In this document: in pieces, positions 39,750 to 49,241 of the stretch | How the letters are laid out: every line of letters starts with the position of its first letter | How positions within the stretch are numbered: position 1 is the stretch's first letter | Source of the DNA: Mycetohabitans sp. B8 | Lineage (GTDB): Bacteria; Pseudomonadota; Gammaproteobacteria; Burkholderiales; Burkholderiaceae | DNA: 64,000 bases | Assembly (NCBI RefSeq): GCF_021991875.1 | Contig: NZ_JAHLKR010000019.1 | Span: 248,001 to 312,000 of the forward strand | Direction of reading: 5' to 3' | Program-made: the position numbers and the translations under genes | Notes under the pieces: generated by a model | Database searches by the model: none | What the model saw: the letters and a program-made list of their open reading frames with translations, nothing else | Told to the model about the DNA's origin: nothing

Positions 39750-40646
39750 ATGAAACGCCTTGTCGCGACCGTTGCTGCATCGATCGCCCTCTGCCTGCCG
39801 CTACTCGCCGCACCCGTACACGCTGCAGCCGCCCAGACAATCCAAGTCGTCGCAGCCGAGAATTTTTATGGCGAACTGGTCCAGGCGCTGGGTGGCCCGC
39901 ATGTGTCGGTCACCAGCATCCTGAGCAACCCCGATCAGGATCCGCACCTGTTCGAAGCCAGCCCGAAGACCGCGCGGGCGCTCGCCTCAGCGCAACTGGT
40001 CGTCTACAACGGCGCGAACTACGATCCATGGTTGCCCAAGCTGCTCGCCGGCTCGCGTGCAAGCCGCCAGCCGCGCACCGCGATCGTCGCCGCCGAGCTG
40101 GTCGGCAAGAAACCGGGCGACAATCCGCACCTGTGGTACCTGCCCGCGACCATGCCGGCAGTAGCGCGTGCGGTCAGTGCATTCCTCATGCAGGCGGACC
40201 CAGCACACAAGGCCGACTATGCTATCCGGCTGACACAATTCATCGACTCGCTCAAGCCAATCGATGAGAAAATCGCCGCACTGAAGCAACGTTATCAAGG
40301 CGCACCGGTGACCGCGACGGAACCCGTGTTCGGCTACATGGCCGAGGCTATCGGCTTGACGATGCGCAACGAACGTTTCCAGCTTGCGGCAATGAACGAG
40401 ACTGAGCCCAGCGCAGCCGATGTCGCCGCCTTCGAGCGCGACCTGAGGACGCGGCAGGTGAAGGTACTGATTTACAATAGCCAGGCCAGCGACACGTCAA
40501 CCCAACGGATGCTGAAGATTGCGCAGCAGTCACATGTGCCGACGGTGCACGTCACTGAAACGGAGCCGGACGGCAAAACGTACCGGCAATGGATGCTGGA
40601 ACAACTCGACGCCTTGGAAAAGGCATTGCAAGGACAGGCTCAATGA
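39750..40646 (+). CDS. znuA: Zinc ABC transporter, periplasmic binding protein
   Basis: A 298-residue solute-binding protein of cluster A-I. The signal peptide is MKRLVATVAASIALCLPLLA, cleaved near VHA-AAA. Metal ligands are probably the His of DQDPHLFEASP and the His of GDNPHLWYLP, plus a Glu/Asp in the C-lobe. The acidic, His-rich loop common in ZnuA between these two is absent here. ATG 39750 directly begins the signal peptide. It overlaps znuC by 4 bases (ATGA). The family takes zinc or manganese; zinc is favoured by the Zur-like sites and by the His-rich ATPase. Confidence 0.9.
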   Translation: MKRLVATVAASIALCLPLLAAPVHAAAAQTIQVVAAENFYGELVQALGGPHVSVTSILSNPDQDPHLFEASPKTARALASAQLVVYNGANYDPWLPKLLAGSRASRQPRTAIVAAELVGKKPGDNPHLWYLPATMPAVARAVSAFLMQADPAHKADYAIRLTQFIDSLKPIDEKIAALKQRYQGAPVTATEPVFGYMAEAIGLTMRNERFQLAAMNETEPSAADVAAFERDLRTRQVKVLIYNSQASDTSTQRMLKIAQQSHVPTVHVTETEPDGKTYRQWMLEQLDALEKALQGQAQ

Positions 40647-41608
40647 CTGACCCGGCGATCGAGCTGAATCGCGTCACGCTCGAATTGGGCCCGCGCCGTC
40701 TGCTCGACGATGTCAGCTTCACGGTGGGCAACGGCGAGTTCATCGGCGTACTGGGTCCCAACGGTGCCGGCAAAACCACGCTCATGCGTGCGCTGCTCGG
40801 CCTGGTGCCCCCCGCCCACGGCACGCTACGCGTGCTCGGGCAGCCCGTCACGCGCGGCCATGCCGCGATCGGCTACATGCCACAGGTGCGCAGCACACCG
40901 GCGGCGCAGCGCCTGTGCGGCCGGGACTTTGTCGCATGCGCGGTCGACGGGCACCGCTGGGGGATCACGCTGGCCCGAGGCCGCACACGCCGAGCGGTGG
41001 ACGACGCGCTGGCGATTGTTGGCGCGTTGGCGCTGGCTGGTCGGCCCCTCGCCGAACTGTCCGGCGGCGAACGCCAGCGCCTGCTGCTCGCGCAATGCCT
41101 GCTCGGCCAGCCCCGATTGCTGTTGCTGGATGAACCGCTGATCAGCTTGGATCCGAACCACCAAGCTGGCGTCGTCGAGTTGGTGCGTCGAGTGCAACGC
41201 CAATTGGGCATCACCGTGCTATTCAGCGCCCATGAACTCAATCCACTGCTCAACGCGATCGACCGTGTGCTCTACCTAGGCAACGGCCGCGCCGCGCTCG
41301 GCACCGTCGACGAGGTCATCACACCACCGGTGCTGTCACGGTTGTATGGCGCGCCGATCGACGTCATGCGACTTGCCGGACGGATCTTCGTCATGTCTGG
41401 CGGCGTGGAAATCGACAAGCGCGATCACGCGCACGAAGATGACGGCGGCCACAGCCACAGCCACAGCCACAGCCACAGCCACAGCCACAGCCACAGCCAC
41501 AGCCACAGCTATCAGCATAGCGCTGCGCCGGGCCCTGGCCCTGATCACCTGTCGATGGCACGCCAGCCCGACCACGCCCTCGCGCGCCGTGGAATACACG
41601 ATGTTTGA
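40643..41608 (+). CDS. znuC: Zinc ABC transporter, ATPase with His-rich tail
   Basis: A 321-residue ATPase. Walker A is GPNGAGKTT, signature LSGGERQR, Walker B LLLLDEPLISLD, H-loop SAHELNP. After residue 255 the protein has a tail HAHEDDGGH followed by ten His-Ser units and YQH, encoded by ten perfect copies of a six-base repeat. The tail is likely to bind zinc and is unusual on ZnuC. Start and stop overlap znuA and znuB. It drives zinc uptake with ZnuB. Confidence 0.93.
   Translation: MTDPAIELNRVTLELGPRRLLDDVSFTVGNGEFIGVLGPNGAGKTTLMRALLGLVPPAHGTLRVLGQPVTRGHAAIGYMPQVRSTPAAQRLCGRDFVACAVDGHRWGITLARGRTRRAVDDALAIVGALALAGRPLAELSGGERQRLLLAQCLLGQPRLLLLDEPLISLDPNHQAGVVELVRRVQRQLGITVLFSAHELNPLLNAIDRVLYLGNGRAALGTVDEVITPPVLSRLYGAPIDVMRLAGRIFVMSGGVEIDKRDHAHEDDGGHSHSHSHSHSHSHSHSHSHSYQHSAAPGPGPDHLSMARQPDHALARRGIHDV
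41449..41508 (+). repeat. Hexanucleotide tandem repeat (CCACAG)10
   Basis: Ten perfect head-to-tail copies of CCACAG lie inside znuC and encode His-Ser ten times. Because the unit is six bases, gain or loss of copies keeps the reading frame and only changes tail length. The repeat is highly prone to slippage, so copy number probably varies between strains. Confidence 0.97.
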
Positions 41609-42395
41609 ATACGAGTTCATGATCAACGCGTTCGCAGCGTCCGGTATCGTCGCGATCGTCGCCGGCATCGTCGGCTTCTTCCTGGTGATGCGCCAGCAGA
41701 CCTTTGCAGGACATGCACTGTCGCATGTCGGCTTCACTGGCGCCACCGGCGCCGCGCTGCTCGGCGTTTCACCACTGTGGGGCATGATCGGCTTCACGGT
41801 CGCGGCCGGCATTGCGATGGGCGCGCTCAGCGAACGCTTGTCTGGACGCGACGTCGCCATCGGCATCACACTGTCGTTGTCGCTCGGCGTCGGCTTGCTG
41901 TTCCTGCATTTTTTTACCGCCTATGCAACGCAGGTCACCACGCTGCTGTTCGGCAACGTGCTGGGCGTGAGCACCAGCGTACTGGCATCGCTTGCCTGGC
42001 TGGCGCTGCTGGCCCTTGCCGCGTTAGCGGCCATCGCCCGGCCACTGATCTTCTCGAGCCTGCAGCCCGACTTAGCTGAAGCCAAAGGCGTATCGCTGCG
42101 CGCCGTATCGGTGCTGTTCCTGGCGATCGTCGCCATCGCGGTCGCGCAATGCACGCAAATCGTCGGCGTGCTGCTCGTGTTCACGCTGATGGTAGGGCCG
42201 GCCGCTGCCGCGCAGAATCTCACCACGCGGATCGGTGCCGGCGTCGCATGCGCGGCCCTGCTCGCGCTCGCGCAGGCATGGAGCGGCATCACGTTGGCGT
42301 TCTACACCGACTGGCCGACGAGCTTTTGGATCACCACGCTGTCCGCCCTCGCGTACGGCGCCAGCCTGCTAGTACGGTGGCGGCGTCGGCTATAA
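41601..42395 (+). CDS. znuB: Zinc ABC transporter, permease
   Basis: A 264-residue inner-membrane permease of the ABC-3 family with eight or so helices. It starts MFEYEFMINAFAASGIVAIV. It has RQQTFAGHALSHVGFTGA (the loop His is conserved in ZnuB), and LGVGLLFLHFFTAYATQVTTLLFGN is in the centre. Start ATG 41601 overlaps the znuC 3' end by 8 bases, so znuACB is one coupled operon. Confidence 0.95.
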   Translation: MFEYEFMINAFAASGIVAIVAGIVGFFLVMRQQTFAGHALSHVGFTGATGAALLGVSPLWGMIGFTVAAGIAMGALSERLSGRDVAIGITLSLSLGVGLLFLHFFTAYATQVTTLLFGNVLGVSTSVLASLAWLALLALAALAAIARPLIFSSLQPDLAEAKGVSLRAVSVLFLAIVAIAVAQCTQIVGVLLVFTLMVGPAAAAQNLTTRIGAGVACAALLALAQAWSGITLAFYTDWPTSFWITTLSALAYGASLLVRWRRRL

Positions 42396-42399
42396 CGGC

Positions 42400-42640
42400 T
42401 TGCAATCGACGTCCCCCGTTTGCGTGCCGTCATCAGCTCCCGAACGCGGTCCGTCAGCCGCAACTCACACTTGCGGCCACCAACGAGCAACACACCGGCG
42501 GCCATCGACCTGCATCCTGTACGGGCCCGCTTCGGTGATGGGTACGTTCATACCGCACTTGGGCAGCGTCCACGTGGGCAACCTGCTGTTCATCGTCGGC
42601 CGCTACGCATTCTCTGAGCGCGGCAGCATCATGTCCGCCG
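42400..42640 (+). pseudogene. Possible RidA/YjgF-family fragment
   Basis: One frame reads MGTFIPHLGSVHVGNLLFIV, GRYAFSERG. This resembles the N-terminal strand of RidA-like proteins, which typically have a YVP-x-x-x-G-N-L-x-F-x-SG pattern. The remainder of the 150-residue family is missing, as the frame runs into the convergent MFS gene. The match is short. Confidence 0.25.
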
Positions 42641-42648
42641 GGCCCGGG

Positions 42649-44088
42649 TCAATCAGTCAGCACCGCATGAGCGTCGGGCGCGGGCCACTTGACACGCAGC
42701 AGTGTGGAACCGAGCACGCCGGCCAATAACGCAAATAGTGCGCCGATGCCAAACACGGCGTGATATCCGGCGTTGAGCGCAGCTTGCGCCATGGTGCCGG
42801 ATGCGGCCAGCGCGTCGGTGCGTGCCGCCGCGACGCTGGCCAGCACGGCCAGTCCCAGCGCGCCCCCCATCATGAACGCCGTATTGACCACGCCGGACGC
42901 GAGCCCCGATTCGGATGGCTCCACTTCGCTCATTGCGGCCAACAGCAACGGATTGAACGCAATGCCCGCGCCCACGCCCAGCAGCGCCATGCCAGGCAGC
43001 ACGTCCAGCAGAAAGCCGCCGTCCAGCGGCGCGCGCGCAAACAGCGCCAATCCGAGCGCCGCGGCCAGCAAGCCGACGCCAAGCGGACGGCGGATTCCGA
43101 AGCGCATGATCAGCCGGGCTGACAACCCCAGCGAAAAAAACGCCATGATGAGGTTCCCCGGCAGGAACGCGAGCCCCACTTCGAGCGGGTTGTAGCCGAG
43201 CACGCGCTGCATGTACAGCGCAGAGATGAAGAACCAGGCGAACATGGCCGCGGCCCACAACACGGCGACCAGGTTCGCGACTGAGACGTTGCGCAGGCGA
43301 AACAACCCGAGCGGCATCAGCGGCGCGCGCACCCGCGCCTCGATGACAATGAAGCCGATGAGCAGTGCAACGGCCAATGCGAGCAATCCGAGCGTCGTGG
43401 GCGAGAACCAACCGGCTTGGTTGCCGTTCACGATTGCGTAGACGGCCAACATCAGCGAGGCGGTCACCGTGATGGCGCCGCCAATGTCCACGCGTGCCGG
43501 CGGTGCGTCGGCACGGCGCGATGGCAGCCATGCCGCGCACAGCCCATAGACCGCGATGCCGATCGGCAGATTGACCAGGAAAATCCAGTGCCAACTCAAC
43601 ACGCTTGTCAACAAGCCGCCAAGCAGCACGCCAATGCTGCCACCGCCGGCGCATACAAAGCCGTATATGCCCATCGCGCGCGCGCGCTCGCCCGCTTCGG
43701 TAAACAGGTTCATGATCAGTGACAGCGACACCGCGGATACCACCGCTCCGCCCAGGCCTTGCACCGCGCGTGCGGCGACCAGCGCATGCTGCGTCGTCGA
43801 TAGCCCGCATGCAAGCGACGCAAGTGTGAAAAATACGATGCCGGCCAGGAATACGCGACGGTGACCGTACAGGTCACCGAGCCGGCCGCCCAGCAGCAGG
43901 AAACCGCCGAAGGTCAGTATGTAGGCATTGACGACCCACACCAGTGTGGTTTCCGTAAAGCCGAGATCGGCACGGATCGACGGCAGGGCGACGTTGACGA
44001 TCGTCGTGTCGAGCACGATCATCAGCACGCCAAGACAGAGTATCACTAACGCGAGCCAGCGTTTGCGGTGGTCCAGGCTGGCACTCAT
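42649..44088 (-). CDS. MFS drug exporter, EmrB/QacA (DHA2) family
   Basis: A 479-residue, 14-helix H+ antiporter. It starts RKRWLALVILCLGVLMIVLD. It has TTIVNVALPSIRADLGF (DHA2 signature with Asp in helix 1) and GGRLGDLYGHRRVFLAG (MFS motif A). ARAVQGLGGAVVSAVSLSLI gives motif B, with its Arg and Gln. GSIGVLLGGLLTSVLSWHWIF is motif C, which marks drug:H+ antiporters. ATG 44088 is preferred; the frame extending to 44154 has no similarity. No associated EmrA or regulator gene adjoins it. Confidence 0.94.
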   Translation of the reverse strand: MSASLDHRKRWLALVILCLGVLMIVLDTTIVNVALPSIRADLGFTETTLVWVVNAYILTFGGFLLLGGRLGDLYGHRRVFLAGIVFFTLASLACGLSTTQHALVAARAVQGLGGAVVSAVSLSLIMNLFTEAGERARAMGIYGFVCAGGGSIGVLLGGLLTSVLSWHWIFLVNLPIGIAVYGLCAAWLPSRRADAPPARVDIGGAITVTASLMLAVYAIVNGNQAGWFSPTTLGLLALAVALLIGFIVIEARVRAPLMPLGLFRLRNVSVANLVAVLWAAAMFAWFFISALYMQRVLGYNPLEVGLAFLPGNLIMAFFSLGLSARLIMRFGIRRPLGVGLLAAALGLALFARAPLDGGFLLDVLPGMALLGVGAGIAFNPLLLAAMSEVEPSESGLASGVVNTAFMMGGALGLAVLASVAAARTDALAASGTMAQAALNAGYHAVFGIGALFALLAGVLGSTLLRVKWPAPDAHAVLTD

Positions 44089-44154
44089 GTATGACAGTCT
44101 CCTTCGAAGCCAATGTGCGCCACCGCGCGCGGCCATGACCGCACGCAGTCGCAT

Positions 44155-44527
44155 CGCGAGAGTGGGGGTAAGCCAAACTTACAATGGGTTGGCGCGGTAT
44201 AGAACTATGAGAGCCGCTTGGTCGCCCCGCCCCCTCTCGCCGCCCTTCCCGCCGCGCGCGCCGCGAAGGCCAGCCCGGGACGACTGGGAGCGAGCGCAGG
44301 ACGCCAACGAACGTCACGCGCATCGATGCAGGCGGATTGCACCCGTGCTGATACGGTACCAGCGCACGCCCACATCGTGCGTCCCAGTACGGTTCGACAT
44401 GACCAGCATACAACTGAAATACGACCGGATGTACCGCAACGAAGCCGGTACAGCCTAGCGTGATGGTCCCTCCCGTTACGACCCGAAGGGTCCGGTGCGA
44501 ATCGCCACACCGGAGCGCACATCGCGC
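44155..44527. other. Intergenic, no gene seen
   Basis: Frames here are basic, unordered and without family features. There is a weak inverted repeat but no clear terminator for the efflux operon that ends at 44528. The sequence upstream of 44155 may hold the promoter of the DHA2 pump. Confidence 0.4.
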
Positions 44528-46048
44528 TTAGCCGGCGCTCGCCGACGTCGCCACTGGCGCGCTCGCCGCACCCAGCACCGCCGGCGCGTCAGCCGGCCTC
44601 GGGGTATCGCCGGTGTGCTGCAGCCAGCCACCACCAAGGTATTGATACAGATCAACGAGGTTCGTCAGCCGGTTCAACCGCGCCGAAATTAGCGACTGCT
44701 GCGCGCCGTAGAGGTCGCTTTGTGCAGTCAGCACATTCAGATAACTGTCGACGCCATGGCGATAACGCAACTCGGACAACTCGAGCCGCCGTTGCTGCGA
44801 AGCCACATAGCGGTCCAGCGACTGAATCTGCTGATCATACGTGCCGCGCGCGGCTAGGCCATCGGCCACTTCGCGGAATGCAGTTTGAATCGCCTTCTCG
44901 TACTGCGCGATCGCAATTTTCTTGCCGACGTCGGCCAATTGCAGATTCGCGACGTTCAACCCGCCTTCGAAAATCGGCAAGTTGATCTTCGGCGTGAAGC
45001 CCCAGGCAGCCGATCCCGGCTTGAACAACCCGCCCAGCGTCGGTGATAGCGTACCGAAGTTGCCGGTCAACGAGATATTCGGGAAAAACGCGGCACGCGC
45101 GGCGCCAATATTCGCGTTAGCTGCCAGCAACCTCTGCTCGGCCTCCATCACATCCGGACGTCGCATGAGCAGATCCGACGGCAGGCCGGCCGGGATATCG
45201 GCAAGCAGGCTCTGCGCGTTCAGCGGCAGGCCGGCCGGCAGATCCTCCGGCAGCGGCTGGCCAACCAGCAGCACGAGAGCATTCTCGGCCTGCGCGCGTA
45301 CGCGCTGCTGCGCCTGCAGGTTAGCACGCGCCTGCTCGACGATCCCCTGCGACTGGCGCAGGTCGAGCTCGGAGCCGGTACCGGTGTCGAACTGCAGTTT
45401 CGCCAGTTGATACGACGCGTTTGCGGTATCGAGCGTGCGCTGCGTGACCGCGAGTTGCTCGTCCGCGGCCAACACCGCCAGGTATTGGTCGGCAACCTGC
45501 GACACCAGCAAGATCTCGGCGGCTTTGCGCGCCTGGGCGGTCGCCAGATACTGCGCGAGCGCCTGATCTTTCAGGCTGCGCAAGCGGCCCCAGAAGTCGA
45601 TCTCCCATGACGCCGACAAGCCAACCGAATACTGGTTGCTGATCGTATGGTCGAAGAACGACAAACTTCTCGGCGTACGCGTCTTGGTCTCGCGGCCCAC
45701 CGCGTCCAGTGTCGGCAACAGGTCCGCGCGGGTCACGCGATATTGCGCGGCGGCCTGCTGCACCTTCAAGACCGCGACCGTGAGATCCCGGTTGTTATTC
45801 AGCGACAACTCGATCAATCGTTGCAAGCGCGGATCGTTGAAAAACTCGCGCCAGCCGATATCCGCAGCGGCCACGCCGTTGGCGCCCTGCTGGCCGGGCG
45901 CCACGCGCGGCTGCGTCACATACACGCCGCTGTGCGGAAATGTCGACGCGACGGGCGGCGCTGGGCGCTCATACTTCGGCTGGAATGTGCACGCCGATAC
46001 CAACGCAGCAACGGCCACGGCGATCGCAAGCTTACTCATCGGTTTCAT
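44528..46048 (-). CDS. oprB: Outer-membrane channel lipoprotein of the RND pump (OprB/OprM family)
   Basis: TolC-like channel, 506 residues. A lipoprotein signal ends VSAC (Cys at residue 20). Then come PKYERPAPPV, GWREFFNDPRLQRLIE, WEIDFWGRLRSLKDQ, MRRPDVMEAEQRLLAAN, and the second repeat SELRYRHGVDSYLNVLTAQ. It is the third gene of the bpeA-bpeB-oprB operon, one base downstream of the bpeB stop. An AAGG ribosome-binding site lies before ATG 46048. Together the three form an envelope-spanning multidrug efflux pump. The name OprB here means the BpeAB partner, not the sugar porin. Confidence 0.95.
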   Translation of the reverse strand: MKPMSKLAIAVAVAALVSACTFQPKYERPAPPVASTFPHSGVYVTQPRVAPGQQGANGVAAADIGWREFFNDPRLQRLIELSLNNNRDLTVAVLKVQQAAAQYRVTRADLLPTLDAVGRETKTRTPRSLSFFDHTISNQYSVGLSASWEIDFWGRLRSLKDQALAQYLATAQARKAAEILLVSQVADQYLAVLAADEQLAVTQRTLDTANASYQLAKLQFDTGTGSELDLRQSQGIVEQARANLQAQQRVRAQAENALVLLVGQPLPEDLPAGLPLNAQSLLADIPAGLPSDLLMRRPDVMEAEQRLLAANANIGAARAAFFPNISLTGNFGTLSPTLGGLFKPGSAAWGFTPKINLPIFEGGLNVANLQLADVGKKIAIAQYEKAIQTAFREVADGLAARGTYDQQIQSLDRYVASQQRRLELSELRYRHGVDSYLNVLTAQSDLYGAQQSLISARLNRLTNLVDLYQYLGGGWLQHTGDTPRPADAPAVLGAASAPVATSASAG

Positions 46049-46049
46049 A

Positions 46050-49000
46050 TCAATGCCCTTGCTGGTTCGAGCCGCTACCTTCAATGCGTGACCGCGTCGG
46101 CTCACCCGCCGGCTTGTTGTCCGAGCTAAAACGATCGCGGATCACGACATAGAACATTGGGATCATGAAAATCGCCAAAAACGTTGCGGTCAGCATCCCG
46201 CCGATCACGCCCGTGCCGATCGCGTGCTGGCTGCCCGAACCCGCGCCGCTGCTCACCGCGAGCGGGAACACGCCAAGAATGAACGCAAGCGAGGTCATCA
46301 GGATTGGACGCAACCGCAGGCGCGCCGCTTCCATCGCCGCAGCCATTGCGCTCATGCCTTCCTTCTGCTGCAGCTCGCGGGCGAATTCGACAATCAAGAT
46401 CGCGTTCTTCGCGGACAAGCCCACCGTGGTCAACAGGCCCACCTGGAAGAACACGTCGTTTTCCAGCCCGCGCAACGTCACCGCCAACAGCGCACCGATC
46501 ACCCCGAGCGGCACGACCAGGATCACGGCGAATGGGATCGACCAGCTTTCATACAGCGCCGCCAGACACAGGAACACGACGAGGATCGAGATCCCGTACA
46601 GGATCGGCGCCTGCGATCCCGACTGGCGCTCCTGGAACGACAAGCCGGTCCATTCAAAGCCGATGCCGGCAGGCAGTTTCGCGGCAATCGCCTCCATCGC
46701 CGCCATTGCCTGGCCGGTGGACTTGCCGGGTGCGGCCTGGCCCTGGATCTGGACTGCCGAGATGCCGTTGTAGCGCTCCAGCTTCGGCGAGCCAAAGGCC
46801 CAATTACCCGTGGCGATTGACGTGAACGGCACCATCGTGCCCGACGCGCTGCGCACGTACCAGTTTGCCAAATCCTCCGGGTTCATCCGGAACGGCGCAT
46901 CCGACTGCAAGTACACTTTCTTGATCCGGCCATCGGTATCGAGAAAGTTGTTCACATACTGCGACGCCCACGCGATCGAGAACGTCTGGTCGATCGACGA
47001 CGCAGACACACCAAGCGCCTGTGCCTTTTCGCGATCAATGTTGATCTTGAACTGTGGCGTGTCGTTCAATCCGTTTGGACGCACCAGCGCGAGCATCGGA
47101 TCCTTCGCGGCCATGTCAAGCAACTGGTTGCGCGCCTCCATCAGTTTCTCGTGGCCAAGCCCGCCCCGATCCTGCAGCTCAAAATCAAAGCCCGATGCGG
47201 TGCCAAGCTCCGGAATCGACGGCGGATTGACCGGAATGACCTTCGCATCCTTATACGACGCGAAGTGACCGAACATGCGCTGCACAAGCGCCTGCACCTT
47301 TTGATGCGACGCATGCCGCCGCGAGTAATCCTTCATCCGGACGAACGCCAGCCCGGCATTCTGGCCACGGCCCGCGAAGCTAAAGCCGTTGACGGTGAAC
47401 ACCGACTCGACGACATCTTTCTCGTCTTGCAGCAAGTAGTTCTGCACATCCTGCAGCACCTTGGCAGTACGCTCCTGCGTGGAGCCGGCCGGCGCTTGCA
47501 CCAGCACGAACATCGTGCCCTGATCCTCATCAGGCAGGAACGATGTCGGCAGCCGCATGAACAGCAACCCCACCGCGACGATCACGGCTAAGTAGATCAT
47601 CAGCCAACGCCCGGAGCGCCGAATGACGTGCCGCACACCATCGTGGTACTTATCGCGACTGCGATTGAATGTGCGGTTGAACCAGCCGAAAAAGCCCGTT
47701 TTCTTCTCGTGATGACCGGCCGGGATCGGCTTGAGGATCGTTGCGCACAACGCCGGCGTCAGAATCAACGCGACCAGCACCGACAGCACCATCGCGGAGA
47801 CAATGGTCAGCGAGAACTGCCGATAGATTGCGCCGACCGAACCACCGGATAGCGCGACTGGCACAAACACCGCCGACAACACCAGCGCCACGCCAATCAG
47901 CGCGCCGGTAATCTGCCCCATCGCCTTGCGCGTCGCCTCACGAGGCGACAATCCTTCCTCGGCCATCACCCGCTCGACATTCTCCACTACCACGATGGCG
48001 TCGTCGACCAGCAAGCCAATCGCCAGCACCAGGCCGAACATCGATAGCACGTTGATCGAGAAGCCCGCCGCGTTCATGATCGCGAACGTGCCAAGCAGCA
48101 CCACTGGCACCGCGATCGTCGGGATCACAGTCGCGCGCAGGTTCTGCAGGAACAAGTACATGACCAGGAACACCAGCACGATACCCTCGAGCAGCGTCTT
48201 GACCACTTCCTCGATCGACAGTTTGACGAACGGGGTCGTGTCGTACGGGTACTCAACGACCAGCCCCTGCGGGAAGTACTTCGACAGCTCGTCGATCTTC
48301 TGGCGCACCGCCTTGGCCGTGGCCAGCGCGTTCGCGCCAGTGGCCAGCTGAATGCCGAAGCCTGCCGTCGGTTGACCGTTGTACTTGGTATCGAAATTGT
48401 AGTTCTCACCACCAAGCTCCACGCGCGCGACATCCTTCAACCGCACGCGTGAACCGTCTGGGTTCACTTTTAATAAAATGTTGCCGAATTGCTCCGGCGT
48501 ATTAAGCAGCGTGGCCTCCGTGATTGTTGCTTGCAACATTTGCCCGGGCTTCGCAGGCGTGCCGCCAATCTGGCCGCCGGCGACCTGCACATTTTGCGTC
48601 AGCAACGCCTGCTGTACATCGATCGGCGTCAGGCTGTAGTTCGTCAACTTGGCCGGATCGAGCCAGATGCGCATCGCATATTGCGAGCCGAACAGCGTAA
48701 CCGTGCCAACGCCATCGATCCGGCTAATCGGATCCTGCACCTTCGAGGCAACATAGTTTGCGAGGTCGTACTTCGACATGTTGCCGTCTTTCGACACGAA
48801 CGCCATCACCAGCAGGAAACTGCTGCTCGATTTCGTCACCTTTGTGCCAAGCTGCTGCACCACTTGCGGCAGCAATGGCGTAGCCAGCTGCAGCTTGTTT
48901 TGCACCTGGACCTGCGCAATATCCGGATCCGTGCCTGGCGCGAACGTGAGCGTGATCGTCGCGCTACCGGAGTCGTCGCTGGTGGATGACAGATACAGCA

Positions 49001-49223
49001 AGTGATCAAGCCCGCTCATTTGCTGCTCGATGACCTGCGTGACGGTATTCTCAACCGTTTTCGCGGATGCACCCGGATAGTTTGCGCTGACCTGAATCGC
49101 CGGCGGCGCAATCGTTGGATACTGCGCGACGGGCAACTGGAAGATCGACACGCCCCCCGCCAGCATCAAAATAATCGCGATCACCCAAGCAAAGATCGGG
49201 CGATCAATGAAGAATTTAGCCAT
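46050..49223 (-). CDS. bpeB: RND multidrug efflux transporter (HAE1, BpeB/AcrB type)
   Basis: A 1057-residue inner-membrane proton antiporter with 12 helices and two large periplasmic loops. It starts [20 protein letters not shown]. It includes [19 protein letters not shown] (the paired Asp of the proton relay in helix 4), [15 protein letters not shown], and the repeated FAPGTDPD. Late motifs are [14 protein letters not shown] (Lys of the relay in helix 10) and [17 protein letters not shown]. An AGGAG ribosome-binding site precedes the ATG. Order bpeA-bpeB-oprB and the divergent tetR match the BpeAB-OprB locus of Burkholderia pseudomallei. Confidence 0.97.
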   Translation of the reverse strand: MAKFFIDRPIFAWVIAIILMLAGGVSIFQLPVAQYPTIAPPAIQVSANYPGASAKTVENTVTQVIEQQMSGLDHLLYLSSTSDDSGSATITLTFAPGTDPDIAQVQVQNKLQLATPLLPQVVQQLGTKVTKSSSSFLLVMAFVSKDGNMSKYDLANYVASKVQDPISRIDGVGTVTLFGSQYAMRIWLDPAKLTNYSLTPIDVQQALLTQNVQVAGGQIGGTPAKPGQMLQATITEATLLNTPEQFGNILLKVNPDGSRVRLKDVARVELGGENYNFDTKYNGQPTAGFGIQLATGANALATAKAVRQKIDELSKYFPQGLVVEYPYDTTPFVKLSIEEVVKTLLEGIVLVFLVMYLFLQNLRATVIPTIAVPVVLLGTFAIMNAAGFSINVLSMFGLVLAIGLLVDDAIVVVENVERVMAEEGLSPREATRKAMGQITGALIGVALVLSAVFVPVALSGGSVGAIYRQFSLTIVSAMVLSVLVALILTPALCATILKPIPAGHHEKKTGFFGWFNRTFNRSRDKYHDGVRHVIRRSGRWLMIYLAVIVAVGLLFMRLPTSFLPDEDQGTMFVLVQAPAGSTQERTAKVLQDVQNYLLQDEKDVVESVFTVNGFSFAGRGQNAGLAFVRMKDYSRRHASHQKVQALVQRMFGHFASYKDAKVIPVNPPSIPELGTASGFDFELQDRGGLGHEKLMEARNQLLDMAAKDPMLALVRPNGLNDTPQFKINIDREKAQALGVSASSIDQTFSIAWASQYVNNFLDTDGRIKKVYLQSDAPFRMNPEDLANWYVRSASGTMVPFTSIATGNWAFGSPKLERYNGISAVQIQGQAAPGKSTGQAMAAMEAIAAKLPAGIGFEWTGLSFQERQSGSQAPILYGISILVVFLCLAALYESWSIPFAVILVVPLGVIGALLAVTLRGLENDVFFQVGLLTTVGLSAKNAILIVEFARELQQKEGMSAMAAAMEAARLRLRPILMTSLAFILGVFPLAVSSGAGSGSQHAIGTGVIGGMLTATFLAIFMIPMFYVVIRDRFSSDNKPAGEPTRSRIEGSGSNQQGH

Positions 49224-49241
49224 GAAGCGATGCTCCTCGGA

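Noticed and set aside
41449-41508. Tandem repeat considered as a CRISPR array
   Set aside because: Units are six bases, contiguous, without spacers and in frame within znuC.
41391-41726. Gly/Cys-rich antisense frame over the hexanucleotide repeat
   Set aside because: It is the complement of the His-Ser repeat and has no start context; znuC and znuB explain the region.
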